From the NCBI GenBank assembly GCA_026225555.1, contig JAMFSY010000016.1:112626-176625 (forward strand): a DNA stretch of 64,000 nucleotides, in the 5' to 3' direction. The stretch comes from Methylacidiphilales bacterium. Lineage in GTDB: Bacteria; Verrucomicrobiota; Verrucomicrobiia; Methylacidiphilales; UBA1321. The position numbers were made by a program, and so were the translations under genes. Below, piece after piece: positions 24,271-31,927 of the stretch. The stretch's first letter is position 1; every line of letters begins with the position of its first letter. The notes beneath the pieces are model-generated. The model did no database searches and had not been told where the DNA came from. It saw nothing but the letters and a program-made list of their open reading frames with translations.

Positions 24271-25785
24271 ATGAAATCTAAAATGAAATCAGTGTTAGCG
24301 GTGGCGAGTCTGATCGCCCTCGGAGCCGGAAGTCTGGCCCAGGCGCAGACCGTCATCCACGTCACCGGATCGACAGCGTTCCGGGGCGCGGCCAACAACG
24401 CGTTCGGTAACGTCCTGCAGTCCGGCTGGAAAGCCGGGTTCGTCGGCAGCAGCCTCAGCGGTGCCAATCAGGCAGTCTACGTCGGCACCACGACGGCGGC
24501 CTTCGGCAGTCTGCCGGTGGTGATCGAGACGGACTTCACCGGGTCGTCTACCGGTGTCATTCAAACGTCGAATCAGACCACCCTCACCGGTGTCTGGCTC
24601 AGCCCGACCGGCAATGGTACCCTCGCGGCTGGTGTCAATGCGACGGCTCCCGCGACGGTCAGCGGCGGCACATCCCTCAGCTCGCCGGTCTTCGTTTCGG
24701 CTCCGCCGGATGCGACATTCGCCGACGTGTATCAGGCCTCCACTCCGGTTGGAAACACCCTCACGGCCTTGACCGATGCGGGTAATTCCATCACCGGAGT
24801 CGGTGGCGTGGCGTTCATCTGGGCTGCAGGCGTGGGTTCGCCGGCTCCCGTGACGACGTCGGTCAGCACAACCACCACGGCGGGTTCGTCGACGGCGACG
24901 GTTACCTCCGCGTTGGGCTTGGCAGTTGGGGATCATCTGTCGGATGGGAAGAATGTCCAGGTGGGCACCACCGTCACGGCGATCTCGGGGACCACGCTGA
25001 CGCTGTCGAAGCCGGCCCTCGTGTCGACGTCGGCGACCGGCGTCTATACCTACAAGGGATTGAGCAACGTCAGCAACCAGCTGGCCGAGGCAATCTTCAA
25101 GAATGGTTCACTGCCGTTGTCTCAGTTCTCCGGCTCGACGAACGATACGGATACCAACGTATTCCTCGTCGGCCGTAGCCCTGATTCGGGCACGCGTGCG
25201 GCTGCGATCCAAGAAGCATACGAGGGGTATGACCTGGATACAGCGAGTGGAGATCTTGCGCTCTCCACGAACCTGGGTGCCATTCAGCAGAACTTCCCGA
25301 TTGATTCGAACGGATTGATCGTCGGTACGGCAAGCACCGCCCCGATTGCCAGCTTCGAACTCACTCCGGCAGTTCTGGTTGATCCCGTGTTCACCTCGAT
25401 CCCTCTGGGTGGCAATGGTTATGCCAGCGGCGGCAACGTCGCCAGCGCCCTCATCAATGCCAACGGCACGAGCGACTTCTTCGTCGCCTATGTCGGAGAG
25501 AGCGACGCCCAAACGGCGCTCAATGGCAACGCGGTGGAGCTGACCTACAACGGATTCGCCTTCAGCCATGAAGCGATCGACCTCGGCCAGTACACGTTCT
25601 GGAGCTATGAGCACCTCTACAAGGCCGCCGGCCTGAGCACCAATCAGGTGGCCCTTGCGGGTGATATTGCCTCCCAGATCGAAGCGAGCGACGCGCTCGT
25701 CTCAGGCGTTCGTCCGACCGACCTCACGGTGGGCCGCAACAACGTCGTCACGTCCAAGATTGCGGACGGCACGGTGGTGTTTTAA
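24271..25785 (+). CDS. Secreted PstS-like (periplasmic-binding-protein fold) protein, copy 1
   Basis: A 504-residue protein with a signal peptide (MKSKMKSVLAVASLIALGAG, ending AQAQ). The mature start VIHVTGSTAFR resembles the phosphate loop of PstS. Residues ~275-315 (NQLAEAIFKNGSLPLSQFSG, then FLVGRSPDSGTRAAAIQEAY) parallel the PstS segments EQLRRIFRGDYTNWRELGG and RDNTSGTYAFIKDE. GQYTFWSYEHLY matches the late YPLSRTLNYYL segment. A ~65-residue beta-rich insert (~193-260, GLAVGDHL with VGTTVTAISGTTLTLS) interrupts the fold. I infer a phosphate- or anion-binding secreted protein. No lipobox or anchor is seen. It is the first of three paralogues, is followed by a PEP-CTERM gene and a strong hairpin, and is preceded by a PHO-like site. 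The longer frame from 24118 is not used. Confidence 0.65.
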   Translation: MKSKMKSVLAVASLIALGAGSLAQAQTVIHVTGSTAFRGAANNAFGNVLQSGWKAGFVGSSLSGANQAVYVGTTTAAFGSLPVVIETDFTGSSTGVIQTSNQTTLTGVWLSPTGNGTLAAGVNATAPATVSGGTSLSSPVFVSAPPDATFADVYQASTPVGNTLTALTDAGNSITGVGGVAFIWAAGVGSPAPVTTSVSTTTTAGSSTATVTSALGLAVGDHLSDGKNVQVGTTVTAISGTTLTLSKPALVSTSATGVYTYKGLSNVSNQLAEAIFKNGSLPLSQFSGSTNDTDTNVFLVGRSPDSGTRAAAIQEAYEGYDLDTASGDLALSTNLGAIQQNFPIDSNGLIVGTASTAPIASFELTPAVLVDPVFTSIPLGGNGYASGGNVASALINANGTSDFFVAYVGESDAQTALNGNAVELTYNGFAFSHEAIDLGQYTFWSYEHLYKAAGLSTNQVALAGDIASQIEASDALVSGVRPTDLTVGRNNVVTSKIADGTVVF

Positions 25786-25829
25786 GCCGGAAGGACAGAT
25801 CGATTAGTTACACCTAGAAGAAATAGCGG

Positions 25830-25857
25830 CCGGTGCGGACCTCTTGGTCCGCACCGG
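25830..25857 (+). terminator. Hairpin after PstS-like copy 1
   Basis: CCGGTGCGGACC-TCTT-GGTCCGCACCGG is a perfect 12-bp stem with a 4-base loop, 44 bp after the stop. The following TTCGCTCTTGG is only weakly T-rich. Confidence 0.7.
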
Positions 25858-25891
25858 TTCGCTCTTGGTAAACGGAACTCCGTTGCCGCTT

Positions 25892-25908
25892 TGTCACGTA
25901 AACGACAC
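25892..25908 (+). promoter_or_regulatory. Candidate PHO box (or dyad operator) before the first PEP-CTERM gene
   Basis: TGTCAC-GTAAA-CGACAC with an 11-bp period; the first half is perfect and the second matches 4 of 6. The same bases also read as a dyad, TTGT..CGT/ACG..ACAA, so a different symmetric regulator is equally possible. It lies ~105 bp before the ATG at 26012, directly after the hairpin that ends the upstream transcript. Confidence 0.4.
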
Positions 25909-26011
25909 AAATAATTTCCAAGATCAACTGATCATTGCCATCTCTCTGATCTTATCTCAATACGGAACTCTTTTTACCCACAGTCAAACCAACAAACAAA
26001 CAAAGGAAAGA

Positions 26012-26875
26012 ATGAACAATCGAATCAAATTGAAACCTCTCACCATCGCCCTTCTGGCTTTCGCCGGGACGATGATGGTCGTGCCTCTGGCGAAAGCGCA
26101 GTCGTTCACCCCTGGAAATGCCGATTTGTACCTGGAAGTTACCGATACGGGCGACAGCTCTTCACAAGGCTACGTCGTCGATTTGGGCGACTATTCGACC
26201 TTCACGGCCGTCGGTGCCGGCGATACGATCACGGTGGCCAATGTCAGCGCCGATCTGCAAAGCTTGTTCGGAAGCTCTACCGGCCAATGGCAATCCAGTC
26301 AGGCGACTTTTCAGGTTATAGGAGACCAAGCCGCCAACCCCGCTCCGGCAGGACAACCGTCCGCCCATACGGTCTTTGTATCGTCCCAAACCGGGGCCGC
26401 TGCGGTGACGGATTGGCAAGGTTTCGCCCACCAGAGCAATGGCGGCGCAACCCTCGCAGCCGGTAGTGCATCGGGGGACTTTACTAGTCTGAAGGCAGGA
26501 TTGACTGGGTACACGGCTGGGACTACCCCTGGTTCGGTGAAACTCGCCGCGGCTGGCGGCATCTCGGATCAGGGAATCAGCGGAGATTCAGCCGAAGCTT
26601 CCGTGGGCGACGGCGAAGGCAACAGTTTCTTGCCCGCCGAGTTGGAACTGTTCGAACTGCCTCCCAATGGCACGAGTGGAACTAATCTCAACAAATACAG
26701 CGGAACCGTGGACGACCTCGGGTATTTCACCCTGCAATCCAACGGTGACCTGGACTTCACCGCCGCAGGCCAGGCGGTGCCCGAACCAAGCACCTACGCT
26801 CTGCTCGCGGCCGGTCTTGCTTTGCTCGTCGTGGGCAACGCTCGTCGTTTCCGCAACCCGGCTCTTACCGCCTAA
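26012..26875 (+). CDS. PEP-CTERM sorted exported protein, copy 1
   Basis: A 287-residue protein with a signal peptide (LTIALLAFAGTMMVVPLAKA) and the C-terminal sorting tripartite: VPEPSTYALL at ~255, a hydrophobic helix and the basic end ARRFR. PEP-CTERM tails are recognised and removed by an exosortase (EpsH/XrtA type) in the membrane. None is encoded in this window. The mature part is beta-rich, opening ADLYLEVTDTGDSS and containing VVDLGDYSTFTAV, and is paralogous to the protein at 30842. The ribosome site AAAGGAAAG precedes the ATG; the upstream frame to 25844 is untranslated leader. The gene lies between two hairpins, so it is transcribed separately from the PstS-like genes. Confidence 0.85.
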   Translation: MNNRIKLKPLTIALLAFAGTMMVVPLAKAQSFTPGNADLYLEVTDTGDSSSQGYVVDLGDYSTFTAVGAGDTITVANVSADLQSLFGSSTGQWQSSQATFQVIGDQAANPAPAGQPSAHTVFVSSQTGAAAVTDWQGFAHQSNGGATLAAGSASGDFTSLKAGLTGYTAGTTPGSVKLAAAGGISDQGISGDSAEASVGDGEGNSFLPAELELFELPPNGTSGTNLNKYSGTVDDLGYFTLQSNGDLDFTAAGQAVPEPSTYALLAAGLALLVVGNARRFRNPALTA

Positions 26876-26884
26876 ACCTAATCG

Positions 26885-26912
26885 CCCCAGCGCAGAACCA
26901 TCTGCGCTGGGG
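26885..26912 (+). terminator. Hairpin after PEP-CTERM gene 1
   Basis: CCCCAGCGCAGA-ACCA-TCTGCGCTGGGG is a perfect 12-bp stem, 9 bp after the stop and only 24 bp before the start of the broken PstS-like copy. This leaves no room for a promoter between them. Confidence 0.7.
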
Positions 26913-26936
26913 AATCGGTGAAAACAAGAACGCCAT

Positions 26937-28422
26937 ATGAAACACTCTCCATTCGGTTTTCTTGCTTTATCTATGGCGTGGGCTGGCCTCATGGGCCTGG
27001 CTCCCGCGACCACCGTCCTGCACGTTTCCGGCTCGACCGCTTTCCGGGCCACTGCCAATAACGCCTTTGGCAATATCCTCCAGCCCGGCTGGAAAGCCGC
27101 CTTTATCGGAAGCAATCTCAGCAGCGCCAGTCAGGCCGTCTTCGTCGGAACTACGACCGCCGCCTTTGGCGGTCAGCCTGTAGTGATCGAGACCGACTTC
27201 ACCGGCTCGGCCACCGGCATCGTTCAGGTTGCCGAACAGATCACTCTGGACGTCTGGCTCGATCCCACTGCGAACGGAACACTCTTGAACGGCACCAACG
27301 CCACTGCGCCTTTGACCATCAGCGGAGGGACCTCGCTTTCCGCAGGTACTGCAATCTTTGATTCGGCCGCCTCGGATGCTGTATTTTCCGACGTCTATCA
27401 AGCCTCGGCACCGGTTGGAAACACGCTCATTCCCCTCACTGATTCGGGCGATCCCGTCACCGGCGTCGGCGGCGTCGCCTTTCTTTGGATGGCGGGAAAA
27501 GGATCTCCGACTTCTTCATCTGTTTCTGTACAGACAACAACCGCCGCTGGCAGTTTTACCATCACGGTTTCCAGCGCAGCGGGCCTTGCCATCGGAGAAA
27601 CGATCTCGGGCAATCCCAACATACCCGCAGGAGCCGTCATTACAGGTGTCATGAGTACAACGGTCACCCTATCCCTTCCGGCTCTTTCCACCGGCTCGGG
27701 TGTCCAGACCCAATATACCCATTTCGGCTGACCAACGTCAGCCAGCAGTTGGCCCAGGCGTTCTTTAACCAAGGCGTTCTGCCTTTATCCCAGTTCACCG
27801 GTTGGCCCAGCGATGCCGGATTTGCTGTCTTTCTAGTGGGTCCGGGGTCCCGGCTCCGGCACCCGCGCCGCCGCGATTGACGAAACTTATGAAGGCTTTG
27901 ACTTGGATACCGGCGCTGGAGATGTCCCGCTTTCCACCAACATTGGCGCCATCCAACAATATTTCACGATGCCCTCCAGCCCGGTTTTTACTTCCTTCAT
28001 CTTAACCCCAGCTGTTATCGATCCAACTTTTGGAGCTATTCCAATCGGAGCCAACGGATATGCAAGTAATGCCGATTTGCCTGATCCGCTCATTGCCTTC
28101 AATATGTCGGACAACTACTTTATTTCCTATATCGGCATCAACGACGGACAAACGGCCATTACCGGAAAAGCGATCGCATTGTCCTACAACGGATTCCCCT
28201 TTAGCCGGCAGTCCATCGGTCGGGCAATACACCTTCTGGAGCTATGAGCATCTCTACAAATCTGCCACTGTGAGCTCCGCTCAAGCGATGCTGGCGTGGG
28301 CCATCGCTTCGCAGGTCGAAGCCAGTAACGCACTGATCTCCGGCGTCCGCCCCGTTGATCTCACAGTTGGCCGTAATAACGTCCTCACAGTTAAGGTCGC
28401 TGATGGCACGGTTGTTTTCTGA
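26937..28422 (+). pseudogene. Broken PstS-like secreted protein, copy 2 (three frameshifts)
   Basis: The sequence aligns along its length with the intact copies at 24271 and 29127, but the frame changes three times. Frame A (26937 to ~27728) gives the signal peptide, VLHVSGSTAFRATANNAFGN, the beta insert and a stop after QTQYTHFG. A second frame (~27728-27850) continues LTNVSQQLAQAFFNQGVLPL. The original frame then returns (~27850-28212) with GSGTRAAAIDETYEGFDLDT. A last frame (~28212-28422) ends GQYTFWSYEHLYKS to VKVADGTVVF. All motifs of the family are still readable, so decay is recent. The gene follows a terminator-like hairpin by 24 bp and has no visible promoter. Sequencing error is an alternative but would have to occur three times here and nowhere else in the array. 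Confidence 0.82.
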
Positions 28423-28475
28423 GCCGATCACTCGAAAAGAGCCGCGAGCTGCCTGGCGCGTGCCTCAGCCGCCTC

Positions 28476-28835
28476 TTGCCTACCGAGGAATTCGCTTTAC
28501 CGACCATATCCCACTCTCCACGAAAAAAAAGGACGAACGAAGAGGCACCGGTTTCTCGAACAGCCGCTGATTTGTGCCTCTATTGGTTGCCATCGAGCCG
28601 CCGCTGGCGGGTGACTCTCGTCCGACGAACCCTAGCTTATGTGCAGTGGTTCTCTGCCCGGAAATACGGTTGCCCGGAAAGCGCCCGCGTCGCCGCCATC
28701 GCATGGCGCGATCAGATGACCGCTGCCCTTTTACGCCGGCGCATCAAGACGCATGACCGCCGCAACCGGTCCGGCCCCGTCGGCGTCGATCTTGTCTGCA
28801 AGACCAATCCTTCCGGTCTTGAGTATTGGTCTTAG
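28476..28835 (+). pseudogene. AP2-type DNA-binding domain fragment
   Basis: The open frame (TTG at 28476, no good ribosome site) encodes LYWLPSSRRWRVTLVRRTLA, then WFSARKYGCPESARVAAIAW, the strand-strand-helix pattern and FS..KYG..E.A..A..WR signature of AP2-like domains found in homing endonucleases, integrases and small bacterial proteins. A second partial unit (NRSGPVGVDLVCKTN) is cut off by the stop. The N-terminal part before residue ~33 has no AP2 character. I read it as a remnant of a mobile or regulatory AP2 gene lying between two PstS-like copies. The rest of 28423-29034 has no recognisable gene. Confidence 0.42.
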
Positions 28836-29034
28836 GAAGCACAATGCGGTAGTGGCGGAACCAGTTAATCAGTCTTGGCCTGGAAGGGGCCGCAGACTCT
28901 CTTTCTCGTAGACCTTGAAGAGTTCCCGAGAACAGTCTGAACACCATAACTTCCTTCGGAACGAAGATCGATTGCAGGCAATCTGCCGTCTTAAGAGACA
29001 TCAAAATAAAAAGTATCAATATGATGACTTATTC

Positions 29035-29062
29035 TTGACTAACTCTATGGGAAATAGATAAT
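29035..29062 (+). promoter_or_regulatory. Sigma-70-type promoter before PstS-like copy 3
   Basis: TTGACT (29035-29040), 16-base spacer, GATAAT (29057-29062), about 65 bp before the ATG at 29127. The -35 belongs to a direct repeat TGACT...TGACT (29025 and 29036) with an 11-bp period, so an activator with PHO-box-like spacing might overlap it. Confidence 0.5.
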
Positions 29063-29098
29063 CCGCTTTTGTCTGGAGGAAAATCTCCTCTCAAACAG

Positions 29099-29119
29099 TG
29101 CGTTTAAAAATCCAAACAG
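29099..29119 (+). repeat. Leader repeat, copy before PstS-like gene 3
   Basis: TGCGTTTAAAAATCCAAACA is a close copy of 20376-20398. It sits 7 bp before the ATG and follows a small hairpin (GGAGG-AAAATCT-CCTC region, 29075-29090). Confidence 0.5.
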
Positions 29120-29126
29120 AATAACC

Positions 29127-30650
29127 ATGAAAAACATCAAACTGAAATCATTAGCGATAGCAGGGCTTATGGCCCTCGGATCGGGCAGTCTGGCGACGGC
29201 ACAAACCGTTCTTCACATCACAGGCGCCCAAGCGGACCGGGCGGCGGTCAATAATGCCATCGGCAACATCCTTCTGCCCGGCTTTACCGCCGCGTATGTC
29301 GGAACAACCCTCAGTGCTTCCAACCAGGCTGTCTTCGTTGGAACCACGACGTCCGGAGCCGGCAGCTTGCCGGTGGTCATTCAGACCGACTTCATCGGCA
29401 CCACCCCAGGTGTTGTTGATGTGGCCGCACAGACCACCATCAACGGCTGGTTGAGCAGCACCGGCAATACCCTGACCGCAGCCACCGCGGCCACCGCGCC
29501 GGCGCTCATCACCGGAGGCAACTCCCTGACCAGCCCGGTACTGGCCGCTGCGGCGATCCCCGATGCAGTGATCTCGGATAACTGGCAGGCGTCTCTGCCC
29601 ATAGCAAGTGGCGCTAGCGAGACCGCCCTCACTGAAACGAACACGGGCGGCGTCGGCGTGGTGACCTACGTTTGGGCGGCAGGCAAGGGCGCTCCGGCTC
29701 CCTTCACCACCTCCATCGGTACCGCCACAACGTTGGGCAGCCAACAGGTAACAGTATCCAGCGTTACCGGACTTAAGGTCGGTGACACCGTTTCGGGCAA
29801 TCCGAACATCCCGGTTGGTGCCTCCATCCAGGCCATCAGCGGCTCGACTCTGACTCTCAGTCAGATCGCGACGGCGACGGCTTCGGGCGTGGCCACAACC
29901 TACAGCTACTCGGGGCTGAGCAACATCAGCAACCAGTTGGCTGAAGCGCTCTTCTTCAACGGCTCGGTGCCGTTGTCGCAGGCGACGGGTTTCGCATCCG
30001 ACAATGGTTCGACTTTGTACCTGATCGGACGCAGTCCGGTTGCCGGTACCAAGGCCGCAGCGATCCAGGAGGCTTACGAAGGTCAGACGGACACGGCAGA
30101 CGGGAGTAATGTCTTGTATTCGACGGAACTCGCTTTTCCGATCCAATACTTCCCTTATGACGCCAGCAACAACATCGTCGGCAGCGCGAGCACGGGGCCG
30201 ATCGCCTCGTTCAAGCTGACGCCGGCCGTTGGAGCAACTGCCCCGTTTCCTGCGCTGAACCTCGGTAACAACGGCTTTGCTAACAACAGTCAGGTGGCCA
30301 GTGCCTTGATCGCGACGAATAGCGCCGCGAACTCGGCCGATGTCGGTTACATCGGTGCGGATGATGCCGGGACGGCCGTCTATAGCGGAGCCGTGTTGCT
30401 CAACTACAACGGATTCCCCTATTCGACCAGCAACGTGGAGAATGGCCAATATACGTTCTGGACGTATGCGCACTTCTACTACAACTCCAGTCATCTCAGT
30501 GGCAACCCGCTGACCGTGGCTGATGCTGTGGGCAGCCAGTTGCTCAGCAGCGACTCTAAGGTGTTCGGCGACATCATCAGCAATCTCGCCGTGGCCCGCG
30601 TCGACAGCACCGACACCCCCCAGGATCAGGACGGTATCATCGTTTTCTAA
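29127..30650 (+). CDS. Secreted PstS-like protein, copy 3
   Basis: A 507-residue paralogue of the protein at 24271 with the same order: signal peptide (ending ATAQ), VLHITGAQADRAAVNNAIGN at the mature start, a beta-rich insert (~192-260, LKVGDTVSGNPNIPVGASIQ), then NQLAEALFFNGSVPLSQATG, YLIGRSPVAGTKAAAIQEAY and GQYTFWTYAHFYY. In the loop that corresponds to the PstS SGT ligand segment this copy has AGT, and GSTAFR is replaced by GAQADR. Its ligand may therefore differ from that of copy 1. It has its own promoter and terminator. A phosphate-binding role is inferred only from fold-level resemblance and neighbours. Confidence 0.65.
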   Translation: MKNIKLKSLAIAGLMALGSGSLATAQTVLHITGAQADRAAVNNAIGNILLPGFTAAYVGTTLSASNQAVFVGTTTSGAGSLPVVIQTDFIGTTPGVVDVAAQTTINGWLSSTGNTLTAATAATAPALITGGNSLTSPVLAAAAIPDAVISDNWQASLPIASGASETALTETNTGGVGVVTYVWAAGKGAPAPFTTSIGTATTLGSQQVTVSSVTGLKVGDTVSGNPNIPVGASIQAISGSTLTLSQIATATASGVATTYSYSGLSNISNQLAEALFFNGSVPLSQATGFASDNGSTLYLIGRSPVAGTKAAAIQEAYEGQTDTADGSNVLYSTELAFPIQYFPYDASNNIVGSASTGPIASFKLTPAVGATAPFPALNLGNNGFANNSQVASALIATNSAANSADVGYIGADDAGTAVYSGAVLLNYNGFPYSTSNVENGQYTFWTYAHFYYNSSHLSGNPLTVADAVGSQLLSSDSKVFGDIISNLAVARVDSTDTPQDQDGIIVF

Positions 30651-30699
30651 GCTGGAGAACCATCGAACTGTTCGTCTCTTAACTCAAAAACAAACAGGA

Positions 30700-30736
30700 C
30701 CAGTGCGGCATCTTGCCGCACTGGTTCCTTTTTTCC
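30700..30736 (+). terminator. Intrinsic terminator after PstS-like copy 3
   Basis: CCAGTGCGGCA-TCT-TGCCGCACTGG (11-bp stem) is followed by TTCCTTTTTT, a proper T-run. It lies 50 bp after the stop and 105 bp before the next ATG. Confidence 0.85.
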
Positions 30737-30841
30737 CTCCGCTGACCGCTTCGCCAAATTCTCCATTCCGTTCGCAGCAGAAACACAGAACTGGCCGCGG
30801 TATCTCCCTTTTTTTCAACATAACCAACAAAGGAAACCAGA

Positions 30842-31696
30842 ATGAAAAAACAAACGCATAAACTTACCTCGAGTCTCTTGGCCTCTCTGGCCGCGGCACT
30901 CCTCGCCACCACCCTCCACGCGCAAACCGCGGGGACGCCCCTGCCCTCAGGCTACGCCTTCAATGGCAACGCCGGTTTTAGTGACGACGACCTTTTTTTA
31001 GTTGTCAGTGACACGGCCGACCAGAGTACATCGAGCTATATCGTCGACTTGGGTAGCATTGGCAATTTGACCAGTGCCACCGGAACGGTCGATCTCGGAA
31101 ACTTCAGCACTGATCTCCAGTCCACTTTCGGCAGTCTCGGCGCGAACGGCACGTTCGAAAGCAGTCAAGCCCAATGGGAGATCGTGGGAAATCCCGGATA
31201 CAATGGCGATGATCCCAATTGGAACTCTAAAAGTTCGGTTTTCACCGCCAATGGGAATAATTCCACTTTGTTCCCTTCTAACAAATACACCAGTGGTAAA
31301 AACGCGACTTTGGCCAAAACGACTGCGAGTAACGTGTTAGACGGCACTTATGGGGCGGCGCCTGATTCCGTCATCATCTCTCCCGCCATTGGCGATGCGA
31401 GCGCAGGTAAGTTTGGTACTGCCGAGAAGAGCTATACGTCATTCGCCGATGCCAACGGAAATCCTGAAGCCTCTTCCGCCGATTTCGTTGCCTTTGCCGC
31501 GACGGCCTCAGGCACGACGCCCAATGCCCCTGAAACTCTTGGGACGTTTACCTTCGACACGACGGGCGCGGACGCGGGTGAACTGCTCTACACTCCCGCG
31601 GCTGTGCCGGAACCCAGCAGTCTTTCGATGCTCCTGGTCGGATTCGGCTTCCTTGGCTGGATGGTCCGGCGCCGATTCGCGGCGACTATGATCTAA
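30842..31696 (+). CDS. PEP-CTERM sorted exported protein, copy 2
   Basis: A 284-residue paralogue of the protein at 26012. A signal peptide ends LHAQ. The mature part opens DDLFLVVSDTADQSTSSYIV, and the sorting tail is VPEPSSLSMLLVGFGFLGWM with VRRRF. The shared core (DLYLEV.DT / DLFLVVSDT and LQS.FGS) shows that the PEP-CTERM genes were duplicated together with the PstS-like genes. The ribosome site AAAGGAAA lies ~10 bp before the ATG. Function of the mature domain is unknown. Such proteins are usually exported with exopolysaccharide and may be surface or matrix components. Confidence 0.85.
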   Translation: MKKQTHKLTSSLLASLAAALLATTLHAQTAGTPLPSGYAFNGNAGFSDDDLFLVVSDTADQSTSSYIVDLGSIGNLTSATGTVDLGNFSTDLQSTFGSLGANGTFESSQAQWEIVGNPGYNGDDPNWNSKSSVFTANGNNSTLFPSNKYTSGKNATLAKTTASNVLDGTYGAAPDSVIISPAIGDASAGKFGTAEKSYTSFADANGNPEASSADFVAFAATASGTTPNAPETLGTFTFDTTGADAGELLYTPAAVPEPSSLSMLLVGFGFLGWMVRRRFAATMI

Positions 31697-31713
31697 TTGA
31701 TCATTCGGCAAAG

Positions 31714-31747
31714 GGCCGGCCTCCGTTTTCGCGGGAGCCGGCTTTTT
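31714..31747 (+). terminator. Intrinsic terminator after PEP-CTERM gene 2
   Basis: GCCGGCCTCC-GTTTTCGC-GGGAGCCGGC followed by TTTTTT. It lies 18 bp after the stop and separates this gene from the giant tpsA gene. Confidence 0.85.
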
Positions 31748-31770
31748 TGCGCTCGGACTTCGTTGCGGAG

Positions 31771-31788
31771 CTGTCACTGAATTGTCAC
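31771..31788 (+). promoter_or_regulatory. Candidate PHO box before the giant tpsA gene
   Basis: CTGTCAC-TGAAT-TGTCAC: both half-sites perfect, starts 11 bp apart, with the leading C of the E. coli consensus. TAAGAT at 31799-31804, 10 bp downstream, is a fair -10. The ATG is 140 bp further on. Confidence 0.62.
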
Positions 31789-31927
31789 AAAGAAAGCCTA
31801 AGATCAAAGTCATCAAGGCACCCCGTTCGGCGGACGTGCCTGTCTTTTCGTCTTCCGAAAGACTGGGGAAGGTACTGGAAGGAAATGGAGCAGGCCTTCG
31901 GACAGGCTGCGAGATGCCCGTGACGTT

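Noticed and set aside
29025..29040. PHO box before PstS-like copy 3 (TGACT direct repeat, 11-bp period)
   Set aside because: The period is right but the half-sites match TGTCAC poorly, so I record it only as part of the promoter entry.
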